A DNA stretch of 64,000 bases from JAXLYE01 sp046351595 (GTDB lineage: Bacteria; Myxococcota_A; Polyangia; Palsa-1104; JAEUJZ01). Made by a program: the position numbers and the translations under genes. Shown piece by piece: positions 1 to 9,368 of this stretch. A model generated the notes under the pieces. The model made no database searches, was not told the DNA's origin, and saw only the letters and a list, made by a program, of their open reading frames with translations. Numbering within the stretch: the first letter of the stretch is position 1; every line of letters starts with the position of its first letter. The stretch covers positions 124,001-188,000 of the forward strand of contig JAXLYE010000008.1 of assembly GCA_046351595.1 (NCBI GenBank), read 5' to 3'.

Positions 1-231
1 ACCCGGCGCCACGCGCGGACTGAGCCCGCGACCGTGCGGGCCTCAAGAGGGAGGCGCCGGCGCGCTGTCCCGCGACCCTGCCGCAGCGGCGTCTCTCAGA
101 CGAGCCGGGCGCGGCGCAGCCTTGCTCGGCTTATTGGCTCACGCCCGCTTCCCGTCGAGGAATCGTGTCCGCTGTGCGGCCCGGAACGGTTGCAGAAGGG
201 TGCCGCGCCGGGCCGGCAGGGTGCACGCGGA

Positions 232-939
232 TCAAGCCGCGAGGAAGCCGCTGAACAGGACCAGGAAGGCGCCGACCTCGGCCACGATCAGCGAGATCAG
301 GAACGCGCGATCACCCCGGCGCCGAGCGTGCGATTGCCGAGCCGGTGCGGGCGCCGCAGCTGGTTGTCCGTGTCCCGCAGCGCACCGTGCACCGCGTAGC
401 TGAGCACCGCCGCCGCGAAGTAGACAACGAGCACGATCGCGGCGGCGAGGTTGACGGGATTGCTCCACGCCCTTCGAGATCGACGCGTCCGCGGGGAACT
501 CCTGGCCGTCCTTGCGCAGCCCGCTGACCGGCTCGGACCCGTCCCGGGTGAAGCGCGAGGTTTCCGATCCCGCCGCACACTGCGCCAGCTTCGCGCCATA
601 GACCGCGCGCAGGCGCTCGGCGCGAGTGCTCAGCCGCTCCGGCGCGGTGCGTGCGCGGCTCGCGCCGAGGACGTTGGCCACCCGCGCCTGGAGCTCGACG
701 GGATGGAACGGCGCGCCCAGGCAGTCGTCGGCGCCGGCCTGCAGCAGGCGCGCGCGCGAGGTGATGTCTGCGCTCTGCGTGACACAGAGGATCGGGGTGC
801 GAACGAGGCGACCATGACCGCGGAGGGCGTGCAGCAGCGCCTCGCCGGGTCTACGTATTAACACGTAAGCGGAAGGCGCTTTCCGCAGCTGAAGAATAAA
901 TAAATCTTGTTTTTGACAGTTACTGAATAAACACATCAA
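232..939 (-). pseudogene. Decayed receiver/PAS and membrane-protein remnant
   Basis: The open frame joins unrelated pieces. The N-terminal ~90 residues look like the second half of a response-regulator receiver (PILCVTQSADITSRARLLQAG, then GADDCLGAPF). Residues about 120-160 look like a PAS fragment (LRKDGQEFPADASISK). The frame then loses sense. In the -1/+1 shifted frame a hydrophobic segment follows (NPVNLAAAIVLVVYFAAAV), and the original frame resumes with a second helix (FLISLIVAEVGAFLVLFSGF). The two membrane pieces look like one small membrane protein split by a frameshift. No intact gene can be drawn. It is divergent from norB, and I see no recognisable gene in bases 1-231. Confidence 0.6.
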
Positions 940-1164
940 TGCAGATTACCACATAGTAACCATCGCGACAGCCGCTCGGCCCGTTCCCAGTAGGGCTGAC
1001 CACTAAACAGACTCCTTTTCGGAGCCGATGGCAGCGAGCGGGTTCCCGAGAATAATACTCATAGCGACCCCTCCGATCCGCTGAGCGCCGCCGGCTGTCG
1101 GGTGCTGCGGACGGATGAGCAGGATGGCAGGTGCCACCGCTGAGGCACCAAAGGATGGAAGGTC

Positions 1165-3423
1165 ATGAGACGCCTGTGGCTGACCTTTGCAGCGGTCCTT
1201 GTCGTATCGTTCACGGTGCTCGGCTGGATCGGTACGCGCATCTACCAGGCCGCGCCGCCCATCCCCGAGCGCGTCGAAACTACCGACGGCCAGGTGATCA
1301 TCGCGGCCGGCGAGATCGCGCGCGGACAGAATGTCTGGCAGGCGCTCGGCGGCATGGAGGTCGGCTCGATCTGGGGACACGGCAGCTATGCCGCCCCGGA
1401 CTGGACCGCGGACTTCCTGCACCGCGAGGCGCTGTTCATCCTCGATACCTGGGCACGGGCAGAGTACGGGCAGCCCTACGCGCAGCTCCCGGCTGAGCCG
1501 CAGGCGCAGCTGCGCGGCCGGCTCGCGCTCACGATGCGGACCAACACCTACGATGCGGCGCGGCGGACCGTGGTCATCACGCCGGTGCGGGCGCAGGCGC
1601 TGGCCGCCAACCGCGAGCACTTCGCCTCCGTCTTCCGCGACGGCAGGACCCAGTACGCGATCCCTCCCGGCGCGGTCACCGACCCCGAGCGGCTGCGCGA
1701 CCTGACCTCGTTCTTCTTCTTCACCGCGTGGGCCGCCGCGACCGAGCGCCCCGGCGATCACATCACGTACACCCACAACTGGCCGCACGAGCCGCTGATC
1801 GGCAACCGCCCCACCGGCGAGTCCGTAGTCTGGACCGGCGTCAGCATCCTGATGCTGCTGGCGGGTCTGTGCGGCATGATCTGGTGGTACGCGGCGCGCC
1901 GCACCGACGAGCCGCCGGCCGCGATTCCGGAGTCCGATCCGCTGCAGCTGTGGCAGTCGACGCCTTCCCAGAGAGCGACGCTGAAGTACTTCTGGGTCGT
2001 GGCCGCGCTGGTGCTGGTGCAGATCGCGCTCGGCGTCATCACCGCGCACTACGGCGTCGAGGGCAACGGCTTCTACGGCATCCCGCTGGCGAAGTGGCTG
2101 CCCTACAGCGTCGCGCGCACCTGGCACGTGCAGCTCGGCCTGTTCTGGATCGCGACCGCGTGGCTGGCCGCGGGTCTGTTCATCGGCCCGCTGGTCGGCA
2201 ACGCGGAGCCGCGCTCTCAGCGCCTCGGCGTCAACGTCCTGTTCGGGGCGCTGCTGATCATCGTCGTCGGCTCGCTCACCGGCGAGTGGCTGAGCATCCA
2301 CAACCGCCTGTCGGACACCGCGTCGTTCTACTTCGGCCACCAGGGCTACGAGTACGTCGACCTCGGGCGCGCCTGGCAGATCGGACTCCTGATCGGGCTC
2401 CTATTGTGGCTGTTCCTGGTCGTGCGCGCGGTGCGCCCGGCGCTGCGTGAGCCCGGCGAGCAGCGGCACCTCCTGTACCTGTTCCTCCTGTCCTCGGGCG
2501 CCATCGGCCTGTTCTACGCGGCGGGCCTCACCTGGGGCCAGCACACGAACCTGTCCATCGTCGAGTACTGGCGCTGGTGGGTCGTGCACCTGTGGGTCGA
2601 GGGCTTCTTCGAGGTCTTCGCGACCACGGTCATCGCGTTCTTCTTCACGCGCCTCGGCCTGATCAAGCCGCGCCTCGCCGCCGAAGCGGCGCTGCTCTCC
2701 GCGAGCATCTTCCTGTCCGGCGGCATCATCGGCACCTGCCACCACCTGTACTTCTCGGGCACGCCGACCTCGGCGCTGGCGTTCGGATCGGTGTTCAGCG
2801 CGCTCGAGGTCGTGCCGCTGGTGCTGGTCGCCTACGGCGCCATCGACGACTACCGCATGTCGCGCCTCGGCCCATGGGTCGCGCGCTACCGCTGGCCCAT
2901 CTACTTCTTCGTCGCGGTGGCGTTCTGGAACATGGTCGGCGCCGGCCTGTTCGGCTTCATGATCAACCCGCCGATCGCGCTCTATTACATGCAGGGCCTG
3001 AACACCACGCCGGTGCACGGGCACTCCGCGCTGTTCGGTGTCTACGGCATGCTCGGCATGGGCCTGACGCTGGTGTGCCTGCGCGCGATGCGGCCGGCGG
3101 CGCGGTGGAACGAGCGGCTGATCCAGCTCTCGTTCTGGAGCATGAACATCGGCCTGTTCCTGATGTGCGTACTGAGCCTGCTGCCCGTCGGCCTGCTGCA
3201 GACCTGGGCCTCGGTCGAGCACGGCTATGCCTACGCGCGCAGCGAGGAGTTTATGCACACGCCGCTGATGCAGGTGCTGCGCTGGCTGCGCGTCCCCGGC
3301 GACACCCTGTTCGCCGCCGGAGCCATCGCCATGGCGGTGTTCATCATCACCCTGTTCGGCAAGCGGCACCCGTCCGAATCAGAGACAGAGACTGCGGGCC
3401 GCTCCGCCTCTGGGAGGGCGTGA
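1165..3423 (+). CDS. norB: Quinol-dependent nitric oxide reductase (qNOR)
   Basis: Reduces two NO to N2O in the cytoplasmic membrane with quinol as donor. At 752 residues it has the length of single-subunit qNOR, not the shorter NorB of NorCB. Residues 1-240 form the N-terminal helix and periplasmic domain (GQNVWQALGGMEVGSIWGHG), and the rest is a polytopic haem-copper oxidase-like core. Probable haem and FeB ligands are visible: H321 (TWHVQLGLFW), H475 and E479 (VVHLWVEGF), H526/H527 (GTCHHLYF) and H618/H620 (PVHGHSALFG). The ATG is preceded by an AAGGATGGAAGG purine run. No norC or norR is nearby, and two PAS histidine kinases follow. A role in NO detoxification or denitrification is inferred. 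Confidence 0.95.
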   Translation: MRRLWLTFAAVLVVSFTVLGWIGTRIYQAAPPIPERVETTDGQVIIAAGEIARGQNVWQALGGMEVGSIWGHGSYAAPDWTADFLHREALFILDTWARAEYGQPYAQLPAEPQAQLRGRLALTMRTNTYDAARRTVVITPVRAQALAANREHFASVFRDGRTQYAIPPGAVTDPERLRDLTSFFFFTAWAAATERPGDHITYTHNWPHEPLIGNRPTGESVVWTGVSILMLLAGLCGMIWWYAARRTDEPPAAIPESDPLQLWQSTPSQRATLKYFWVVAALVLVQIALGVITAHYGVEGNGFYGIPLAKWLPYSVARTWHVQLGLFWIATAWLAAGLFIGPLVGNAEPRSQRLGVNVLFGALLIIVVGSLTGEWLSIHNRLSDTASFYFGHQGYEYVDLGRAWQIGLLIGLLLWLFLVVRAVRPALREPGEQRHLLYLFLLSSGAIGLFYAAGLTWGQHTNLSIVEYWRWWVVHLWVEGFFEVFATTVIAFFFTRLGLIKPRLAAEAALLSASIFLSGGIIGTCHHLYFSGTPTSALAFGSVFSALEVVPLVLVAYGAIDDYRMSRLGPWVARYRWPIYFFVAVAFWNMVGAGLFGFMINPPIALYYMQGLNTTPVHGHSALFGVYGMLGMGLTLVCLRAMRPAARWNERLIQLSFWSMNIGLFLMCVLSLLPVGLLQTWASVEHGYAYARSEEFMHTPLMQVLRWLRVPGDTLFAAGAIAMAVFIITLFGKRHPSESETETAGRSASGRA

Positions 3424-3477
3424 CCCGGGTCCGGGACAGCGCGAAGAAGGAATCAAAAAGGAATCAAAGGCGGGTAC

Positions 3478-3495
3478 GTCCGCTTCTGCGCGGAC
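3478..3495 (+). terminator. Hairpin after norB
   Basis: GTCCGC and GCGGAC pair across a six-base loop about 55 bases after the norB stop. There is no T-tract, so this is only a weak terminator candidate. Two near-identical AAGGAATCAAA words lie just upstream. Confidence 0.25.
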
Positions 3496-3502
3496 GACCT
3501 GA

Positions 3503-3561
3503 CATCCCTCCATCCTCCATCCTCCATCCCTCCATCCCTTCGTCCCTTCGTCCCTTCGTCC
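3503..3561. repeat. Short tandem repeat, CATCCT/CGTCCCTT type
   Basis: A pyrimidine-rich array of 7-8 base units (CCATCCT changing to CGTCCCTT) in the gap between norB and the next kinase. One strand is nearly pure C/T. It looks like a slipped-strand simple repeat with no coding role. Confidence 0.75.
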
Positions 3562-3685
3562 GCATCTGCGGCCGCATCACGGACGAGGAGGAATCAGGCA
3601 CCGTTCCGCGCCCTCCGCATCCCCTTGGCGGAGATTTCGTTTTGTCAGGCGCTGACGCCGCGAGTAGCATCCTAGGCCGCTCGGC

Positions 3686-6265
3686 ATGAACCAGGCACAG
3701 CTTGCCACGTTCGACTTGATCGCTGCGTGGGCTGTCGTCATCGACGGCCAGGGCCGAATCGTTCGGCCCAACCAGGCGTGCGCCGAAGCGCTCGGTTATT
3801 CGGTTTCGGAGCTGCTCGGCGAGCTGTTCTGGGAGAAGCTCGCCGACGCGTCCGACCGCCAGCGCGTTCGAGAGACAGTCGTGCGGCTCCGTGAGCAGGA
3901 CGAAACCACGGCTGCCTTCGAATCGCGCGTCCCCTCCAGGGCCGGCAGCCAGCTGTGGGTCGCGTGGACGGTGCGTCGCGCCGCGCCTCTGGAAGCGACG
4001 GGTGAAGCCTCCTGGATCGCCACGGGCGTCGATCGCACGGAGTGGAAGCGCGCGGAAGAGGAACTCGCCTGGTCCGAGCGGATCGTCGCGTCCTCCGAAG
4101 ACGCGATCGTCAGCTCGAGCCCGCAGGGCATCATCCGGACCTGGAACCCTGCGGCCGTGCGGATGTTCGGCTTCACGGCGCAAGAAGCGATCGGTCGCCC
4201 TGCCACGATCATCTATCCCGAAGGCAACACGGAAGATCGAGCGATGGTCATCGCGCGGATGATGCGCGGCGAGATCGTCACCGAGTACGATACGCTCCGT
4301 CGGCGGAAGGACGGCACCGTCTTTCCTGTGGCCATGACCGGCTCCCTGATCCGCGGCCGCGACGGTCAGCTCCTCGGAGTCCTCGGGATCGCCCGCGACA
4401 TCACCGAGGCGAAGCGCGCCCAGGAAGCACAGGCGTGGCTCGCGAACATCGTGAACTCCTCGAGCGATGCGATCGTCGGAACCGACACCGAAGGGGTCAT
4501 CCGGAGCTGGAACTCCGCCGCCGAGCGGATCTACGGCTACACCGCGGCGGAGATGATCGGTCGCTCGGGCGAGATCCTCTACCCGGACGAGCGGCTCGCA
4601 GAGCGGCGAGAGCTGCTCGCGGCGCTGCGCGCCGGACGATCGATGGTTATCGAGACAGCGCGCAGGCACCGCGATGGGTCGCTCATCCCGGTGCAGCTCA
4701 CCACGTCGCCGCTGCGGGACGGCGACGGGCGCGTCGTAGGTACCTCGAGCATCGTGCGCGACCTCCGCGAGCGAAACGAGCTGCGCGCGCGGCTCGACGA
4801 GGAGCGGCGCTGGCTGCGGCAGGTGATCGACTCGGCCCCGGTCGGGGTCGTGCTCGTCGATGCGGCCCAGCGTGTCAACGCGAACCGCGCCGCCGAGCGC
4901 ATCCTCGGCCTGCGCCTCGACCCCGAGCGGGGCCGCGCGCGCTGCCAGGCCAGCTTGAGCCGCGTCGACGGCACCCCGCTCACGGAGGCGCACCTCTTCG
5001 ACCTTCCGCCGGCTGATGCACGACCGGGCCTCGGCTCCTCCGAGGTCCAGGTCGCGCACCCGGACGGCTCCACGCTCGTGACGGTGGCCAACGCCGCGCG
5101 GGTGCTCGATGCCGAGCAGCGCGTCCTTGGGCGCGTCCTGGTGTTCACCGATGTCACCGCGCTGAAACGGACGCAGCGCGAACGCGAAGAGCTCGCGGCC
5201 ACGCTCGAGCGGCTCATCGATGTCATGCCGGTCGGCATCTGGGTTGCCAATGCCTCGGGTGAGATCACGCGCACGAACGCGACCGGGCAGCAGATCTGGG
5301 AAGGCACGCCGGCTCGATACGACGCGTTCCAGGTGCTCCACGTCGAGAGCGGTGAGCCGGTTCCGCTCGCGCGCTGGCCCCTCGTACGCGCGCTCCGCGA
5401 GGGGGAGACGGTCCGCGGCGAGGTCGTGCGGATCCGCAGCTTCGGCGGTCGCGAGAAGACCGTCCTCGTCGCGGCGACGCCCCTGTTCGACAAGGACGGA
5501 CACGTCGCAGGCGCGGTCCTGGTCAACGAAGACATCACCTCGCTGCGTGAGGTCGAAGAGAAGCTGCGCCGCGCCGTGCGCTCGCGCGAAGAGATCCTGG
5601 GCGTCGTTGCGCACGACCTGCGCAGCCCGCTCAACGCGATCGGGCTGTGGGCCAAGTCGATCCAGCGCGCCCTCGCGCGAGGCCGGGACGTCGATCCCAA
5701 GGCAGCGGAGCAGATCCTCCGCGCCGTCGCGCGCATGGATCGCCTGATTGCCGACCTGCTCGACATCGTCAGGCTCGACGCAGGGACGCTCGCCATCCGG
5801 CGCGGTCGAGTCGTCCCGGCGGAGCTCCTCGCCGAGCTCCTCGTGTCTCAGACAGCGCTCGCGGCGGCGGCCTCCGTCGAGCTCACGATCGAACCGGCGG
5901 AGTCCCTGCAGGTCTTGTGGGCGGACCGGGACCGGCTGCTCCAGGTGCTCGAGAACCTCGTGGGCAATGCGGTCAAGTTCACTCCGGCGGGCGGGCGCAT
6001 CACGGTCGGGGCAAAGGTGCAGGACAGCGAGGTGCTGCTCTGGGTCACCGATACCGGCAAGGGCGTGTCCGCCGAGCAGCTGCCGCACCTATTCGACCGG
6101 TTCTGGCAGGCCGATCGGAGCGACCGGCGCGGCGCGGGTCTGGGGCTCGCGATCGTCAAAGGTCTGGTCGAGGCCCACGGCGGGCGCATCTGGGCGGAGA
6201 GCAACGTCGGGGAGGGCACGACGGTATCGTTCACCGTGCCCCTCGCCTCGGCGCCTCAGGGGTGA
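3686..6265 (+). CDS. Multi-PAS sensor histidine kinase
   Basis: Orphan sensor kinase of 859 residues without an obvious membrane helix, so probably cytoplasmic. Five PAS-type units run in order: about 5-115, 125-245 (SSEDAIVSSSPQGIIRTWNP), 250-370 (SSSDAIVGTDTEGVIRSWN), 375-500 and 505-620. A HisKA dimerisation helix follows with phospho-acceptor H643 (VVAHDLRSPLNAI). The HATPase domain shows the N box (LENLVGNAVKFTP), DTGKGV and GAGLGLAIVKG. There is no receiver, so its partner is unknown; the next gene carries one. PAS2 and PAS3 are similar to each other and may be a duplication. No strong ribosome-binding site precedes the ATG. Ligands cannot be predicted. Confidence 0.9.
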   Translation: MNQAQLATFDLIAAWAVVIDGQGRIVRPNQACAEALGYSVSELLGELFWEKLADASDRQRVRETVVRLREQDETTAAFESRVPSRAGSQLWVAWTVRRAAPLEATGEASWIATGVDRTEWKRAEEELAWSERIVASSEDAIVSSSPQGIIRTWNPAAVRMFGFTAQEAIGRPATIIYPEGNTEDRAMVIARMMRGEIVTEYDTLRRRKDGTVFPVAMTGSLIRGRDGQLLGVLGIARDITEAKRAQEAQAWLANIVNSSSDAIVGTDTEGVIRSWNSAAERIYGYTAAEMIGRSGEILYPDERLAERRELLAALRAGRSMVIETARRHRDGSLIPVQLTTSPLRDGDGRVVGTSSIVRDLRERNELRARLDEERRWLRQVIDSAPVGVVLVDAAQRVNANRAAERILGLRLDPERGRARCQASLSRVDGTPLTEAHLFDLPPADARPGLGSSEVQVAHPDGSTLVTVANAARVLDAEQRVLGRVLVFTDVTALKRTQREREELAATLERLIDVMPVGIWVANASGEITRTNATGQQIWEGTPARYDAFQVLHVESGEPVPLARWPLVRALREGETVRGEVVRIRSFGGREKTVLVAATPLFDKDGHVAGAVLVNEDITSLREVEEKLRRAVRSREEILGVVAHDLRSPLNAIGLWAKSIQRALARGRDVDPKAAEQILRAVARMDRLIADLLDIVRLDAGTLAIRRGRVVPAELLAELLVSQTALAAAASVELTIEPAESLQVLWADRDRLLQVLENLVGNAVKFTPAGGRITVGAKVQDSEVLLWVTDTGKGVSAEQLPHLFDRFWQADRSDRRGAGLGLAIVKGLVEAHGGRIWAESNVGEGTTVSFTVPLASAPQG

Positions 6266-6756
6266 GCGCGGCGCGCCTGCGGACGCGTCATGGCGTCCGC
6301 GCTGTCTGTCCGAGCCCAGAGCATCCTACCGTTCTCTCTTCCTCTGGCCGGTGACAGCGCTCCGCCGGCCGACGACCCGGATGCACCTGCCGCCGCGGCA
6401 GCTCAGCGGCGCGCAGCACTGCGGTGCCCCATGGATGAGTACACCCGGCGCGCAGTGTACCAATCTCGGCTCCGGTGGCATCCGCACGGCTGCAATGCGA
6501 GGTGGTTCTTGCCGCATCGAATCCTGGAGCGCGAGCGAGGACCGTGTCTCAAGGGGAGACAGCTGACTGTGCTCCGTCTCCGATCGCAGTCTCTGTACCA
6601 GTCGGTACACTCCTTCCGGGGGCATCAGGGAACCCTGCACAGGGCCCTCCCGACAGCTCAAGCAGACTCCTGACGGGATTGCATCCTGAACCTCAGCCGC
6701 ATATCATAGCGTGGGGGACGTTGCTCCAGCGGCCTGGCCCAGTACCGGGGGGAACC
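6266..6756. other. Gene-free stretch between two kinase genes
   Basis: About 490 bases without a convincing gene on either strand. The only structure I can support is a 16-base dyad at 6594-6609, described separately. An upstream extension of the next gene to 6475 is open but resembles no domain, and its start has no ribosome-binding site. Confidence 0.5.
6594..6609. promoter_or_regulatory. 16-bp dyad TGTACC-N4-GGTACA
   Basis: TGTACCAGTCGGTACA has perfect six-base arms around AGTC and lies about 150 bases before the start of the hybrid kinase. A nearly identical dyad occurs at 9191-9206. Arms of this kind resemble operators of TetR-type regulators, but no TetR gene is present in the window. 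Confidence 0.45.
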
Positions 6757-8496
6757 ATGACTGCCAAGGATGTGACCACAAATGCACCTCGCGAGGGACG
6801 CCGCAGCGCCCCGCGGGTCGGCCTGGGGGGACAGTCCCTTCGTTATGAAGACCTGTTCCGGTTCATGGCGGAGAATGTAAAGGACTACGCCGTCTTTGCC
6901 ATCAACCTGGCAGGACAGATCGCCAGCTGGAACCCGGGGGCCGAGCAGGTCTTCGAGTACAGCGAGTCCGAGATCCTGGGGCAGCCCGCCTCGGTGCTCT
7001 ACGCTCCGCAGGAGGACCCGACGCACCGCCTGGATCTCGAGCTCGGTGCCGCGGCCGCCGTCGGCTGCACGGAGGAAGAGCGCTGGCACCAGCGCAAGGA
7101 CGGCAGCCGCTTCTGGGGTACGGGAATCATTGCGCCGCTCCGTGATCAGGCGGGCCAGCTCCACGGCTTCGTCAAGGTCTGTCGCGACAAGACGGACTGG
7201 AAGACCGGCGAGATCCACACGCGCGAGCTTCTCGTGCTCGAGCAGAAGGCGCGCAAGCACGCCGAAGAGGAGGCGGCACGGACCCTGCTCTTGCTCGCGC
7301 GGGAGCAGGAGGCCCGGAGACAGGCCGAGCGGACCAGCCGGCTCAAGGACGAGTTTCTGGCCACCGTGTCGCACGAGCTTCGGACTCCGCTGAACGCGAT
7401 CCTGGGCTGGACCGAGATCCTGTCTGGCGCGCCGGCCGAGCCCTCGGCCGTAGCGCACGCGCTCGAGGTCGTCCGCCGCAACGCGCAGGCGCAGAAGCAG
7501 CTCATCGAGGATCTGCTCGATGTCTCGCGCATCATCTCGGGCAAGCTGCGGCTGGAGCCTCGTCCGCTGGCGGTGATGCCGGTCGCGCGGGCGGCGCTGG
7601 ACGGCATCCGCCCGGCCGCCGATGCGAAGGGAATTACGCTGGTGCAGTCCCTGGAGCCGGTGGCGGCGTGGGTGGACGGAGACACCGACCGGCTGCAGCA
7701 GATCTTTTTGAACCTCCTGTCCAACGCGGTCAAGTTCACTCCGCGAGGAGGACGGGTCGAGGTCGCGCTGCGCCGCGGCGCTTCCTGTGTGGAGTTTGTG
7801 GTGAGTGACACCGGAAGGGGAATCGGTCCGGAGTTCATGCCCAGCCTGTTCGAGCCGTTCCGCCAGGCCGACGCGAGCTCGTCGCGAGCGCACACGGGGC
7901 TCGGCCTGGGCCTCGCCATCGCCCGGCACCTGGTCGAGCTCCACCACGGCACCCTGCGCGCCGAGAGCGGCGGCGAAGGGCAAGGCGCGACCTTCACCGT
8001 CACCCTGCCGGTCGTTCCTCCTTCCGCTGAGCACGAAGAGCAGGATCCGGAGGAGGAGCTCGGCGGCTCGGACGAGCCGGACGAAGAGCTCCCGATGCTG
8101 GACGGGCTGCGCCTGCTGGTCGTGGACAACGAGCAGGACACCGCGGAGTTCCTCGCGCGCATGCTGCGGCAGCGCGGTGCGCTCGTCGAGCTCGCGGGCT
8201 CGGCGCACGAGGCGCTGGCGGTGCTGCAGCGCGAGCGCTTCGACGTCCTGCTCAGCGACATCGGCATGCCGCACGAAGACGGCTACACGCTGATCCGCAA
8301 GCTGCGGGCCCTGCCGCCCGAGCGAGGGGGGCGGACCCCGGCCATTGCGCTGACCGCGTACGCGCGCGAGCAGGACCGGGTCCGCGCCCTGCGCGCCGGG
8401 TTCCAGAACCACGTCGCCAAGCCGATCCGGTCGTCCCTGCTGTTCGTAGTGGTCGCGGATGTGGCCGGGCGGCTGAACGCGCACAGGGCCGACTGA
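6757..8496 (+). CDS. Hybrid histidine kinase (PAS-HisKA-HATPase-REC)
   Basis: Hybrid sensor kinase of 579 residues. One PAS domain (about 30-150; SWNPGAEQVFEYSESEILGQPASVLY) with a PAC-like end is followed by a short coiled coil rich in E/A/R. HisKA carries H206 (TVSHELRTPLNAILGW). The HATPase has FLNLLSNAVKFTP, DTGRGIG and GLGLGLAIARH. A C-terminal receiver follows an acidic linker, with acceptor D501 (LLSDIGMPHEDGY). I chose ATG 6757 because GGGGGGAA lies just before it; a longer open frame starts at 6475 but its first 94 codons look non-coding. The receiver may relay phosphate to an unlinked partner. Confidence 0.9.
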   Translation: MTAKDVTTNAPREGRRSAPRVGLGGQSLRYEDLFRFMAENVKDYAVFAINLAGQIASWNPGAEQVFEYSESEILGQPASVLYAPQEDPTHRLDLELGAAAAVGCTEEERWHQRKDGSRFWGTGIIAPLRDQAGQLHGFVKVCRDKTDWKTGEIHTRELLVLEQKARKHAEEEAARTLLLLAREQEARRQAERTSRLKDEFLATVSHELRTPLNAILGWTEILSGAPAEPSAVAHALEVVRRNAQAQKQLIEDLLDVSRIISGKLRLEPRPLAVMPVARAALDGIRPAADAKGITLVQSLEPVAAWVDGDTDRLQQIFLNLLSNAVKFTPRGGRVEVALRRGASCVEFVVSDTGRGIGPEFMPSLFEPFRQADASSSRAHTGLGLGLAIARHLVELHHGTLRAESGGEGQGATFTVTLPVVPPSAEHEEQDPEEELGGSDEPDEELPMLDGLRLLVVDNEQDTAEFLARMLRQRGALVELAGSAHEALAVLQRERFDVLLSDIGMPHEDGYTLIRKLRALPPERGGRTPAIALTAYAREQDRVRALRAGFQNHVAKPIRSSLLFVVVADVAGRLNAHRAD

Positions 8497-8678
8497 GAGG
8501 GTCCGCCGGAGCGGTTCCTGTGCCGGCCGGATCGCCGAGCCCGGAGCGCATACCTCAGGCGCATGACGACCGCTTCGAGCGACGCCGGCACGGACCCAGC
8601 GGGCGCCACGGTCCTCATCGGCGGTGTCGCACGAGGGCCCTTTACTTCGGGGGCTGCCTCTGAAATCGTAAGCTCGTA

Positions 8679-9095
8679 ATGGAGCCCTGGACGCAGATCG
8701 GCAAGCACCTGCTGCGTATCGAGCAGGATGTGGTCTTCATCCGCGTGAAGGGAGAGATCACCGCACCCGAGATCGTGGCCCTGCTCGATCGGCTGGTCCT
8801 GATCGATCGGCAGTACGGGCGTGTCTTCGAGATCGTAGACGCGCGTGAGGCGGGTCCGATAACCGCCGCGACGCGGCACGAGAACGCGCAGTGGTACCGC
8901 AACAACCGCCTCAACGCCGATCTGGTCGTCTACAACGCCAGCCTGGTGGTGCGGACCGTCTTCACGCTGTTCATGAACGCCCTCCGCCTGTTCGACAAGG
9001 CGGATGTCAACATGCACTTCGTCGCAACCGAGGCCGAGGCCGTGGCGTGGGTCGCGGAGCGCCGTAAGAAGCTGAAGGCCGCGACCGCACGATAG
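8679..9095 (+). CDS. STAS/SpoIIAA-like protein
   Basis: A 138-residue soluble protein with the pattern of the SpoIIAA-like (STAS/SEC14) family: an N-terminal strand pair (DVVFIRVKGEITAPEIVALLD), a central strand with VFEIVDAREA, and a C-terminal helix holding VAWVAERRKK. Proteins of this kind are common in myxobacterial signalling islands. The usual phosphorylated Ser/Thr of anti-sigma antagonists is not evident, so a classical partner-switch role is doubtful. It follows the hybrid kinase by 182 bases and could be cotranscribed. Confidence 0.7.
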   Translation: MEPWTQIGKHLLRIEQDVVFIRVKGEITAPEIVALLDRLVLIDRQYGRVFEIVDAREAGPITAATRHENAQWYRNNRLNADLVVYNASLVVRTVFTLFMNALRLFDKADVNMHFVATEAEAVAWVAERRKKLKAATAR

Positions 9096-9190
9096 GCGCC
9101 CGTCCGCGGACCTACCCTCGCCGTTGCCATGGCCGTTGCCAGGGTGCCCATCGCCGCCGCGTTGGTGCCGTACCTCTTGGGACAGAGCGG

Positions 9191-9206
9191 TGTACCGATC
9201 GGTACA
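9191..9206. promoter_or_regulatory. 16-bp palindrome TGTACCGATCGGTACA
   Basis: A perfect 16-base palindrome in the gap between the SpoIIAA-like gene and the truncated kinase. It shares both arms with the dyad at 6594. It may be an operator whose regulator gene has been lost or lies elsewhere. The gap 9096-9368 holds nothing else I can identify. Confidence 0.5.
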
Positions 9207-9368
9207 GGCCACGTCGAGCCTGATCAAGATCTTCCGCCGCACGGCGCGGAAGTAGCGCACAAGCGCTCTGTCAGCGCTCCGTCATGGACTACACAGTCAT
9301 CGACCGAGCCAGCGCAGGCGCGCCCGGGCTGGAAGACTCAAGCGTGTCTGCCAGGGACACCTGCGGGG

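Noticed and set aside
853..861. Fourth copy of the hairpin element
   Set aside because: Only TACGTATTA is shared with the end of copy A; none of the stems is present.
910..930. FNR/NnrR site upstream of norB (TTGACAGTTACTGAA)
   Set aside because: The second half does not match ATCAA, and the distance to norB is over 230 bases.
1117..1140. Sigma-54 promoter for norB (TGGCAGGTGCCACC)
   Set aside because: No GC follows at the required 10-base spacing after GG.
3464..6088. Long open frame antisense to the PAS kinase (874 codons)
   Set aside because: The product is Arg/Asp/His-rich with no domain, and the sense strand encodes an unmistakable kinase. Long antisense frames are expected at this base composition.
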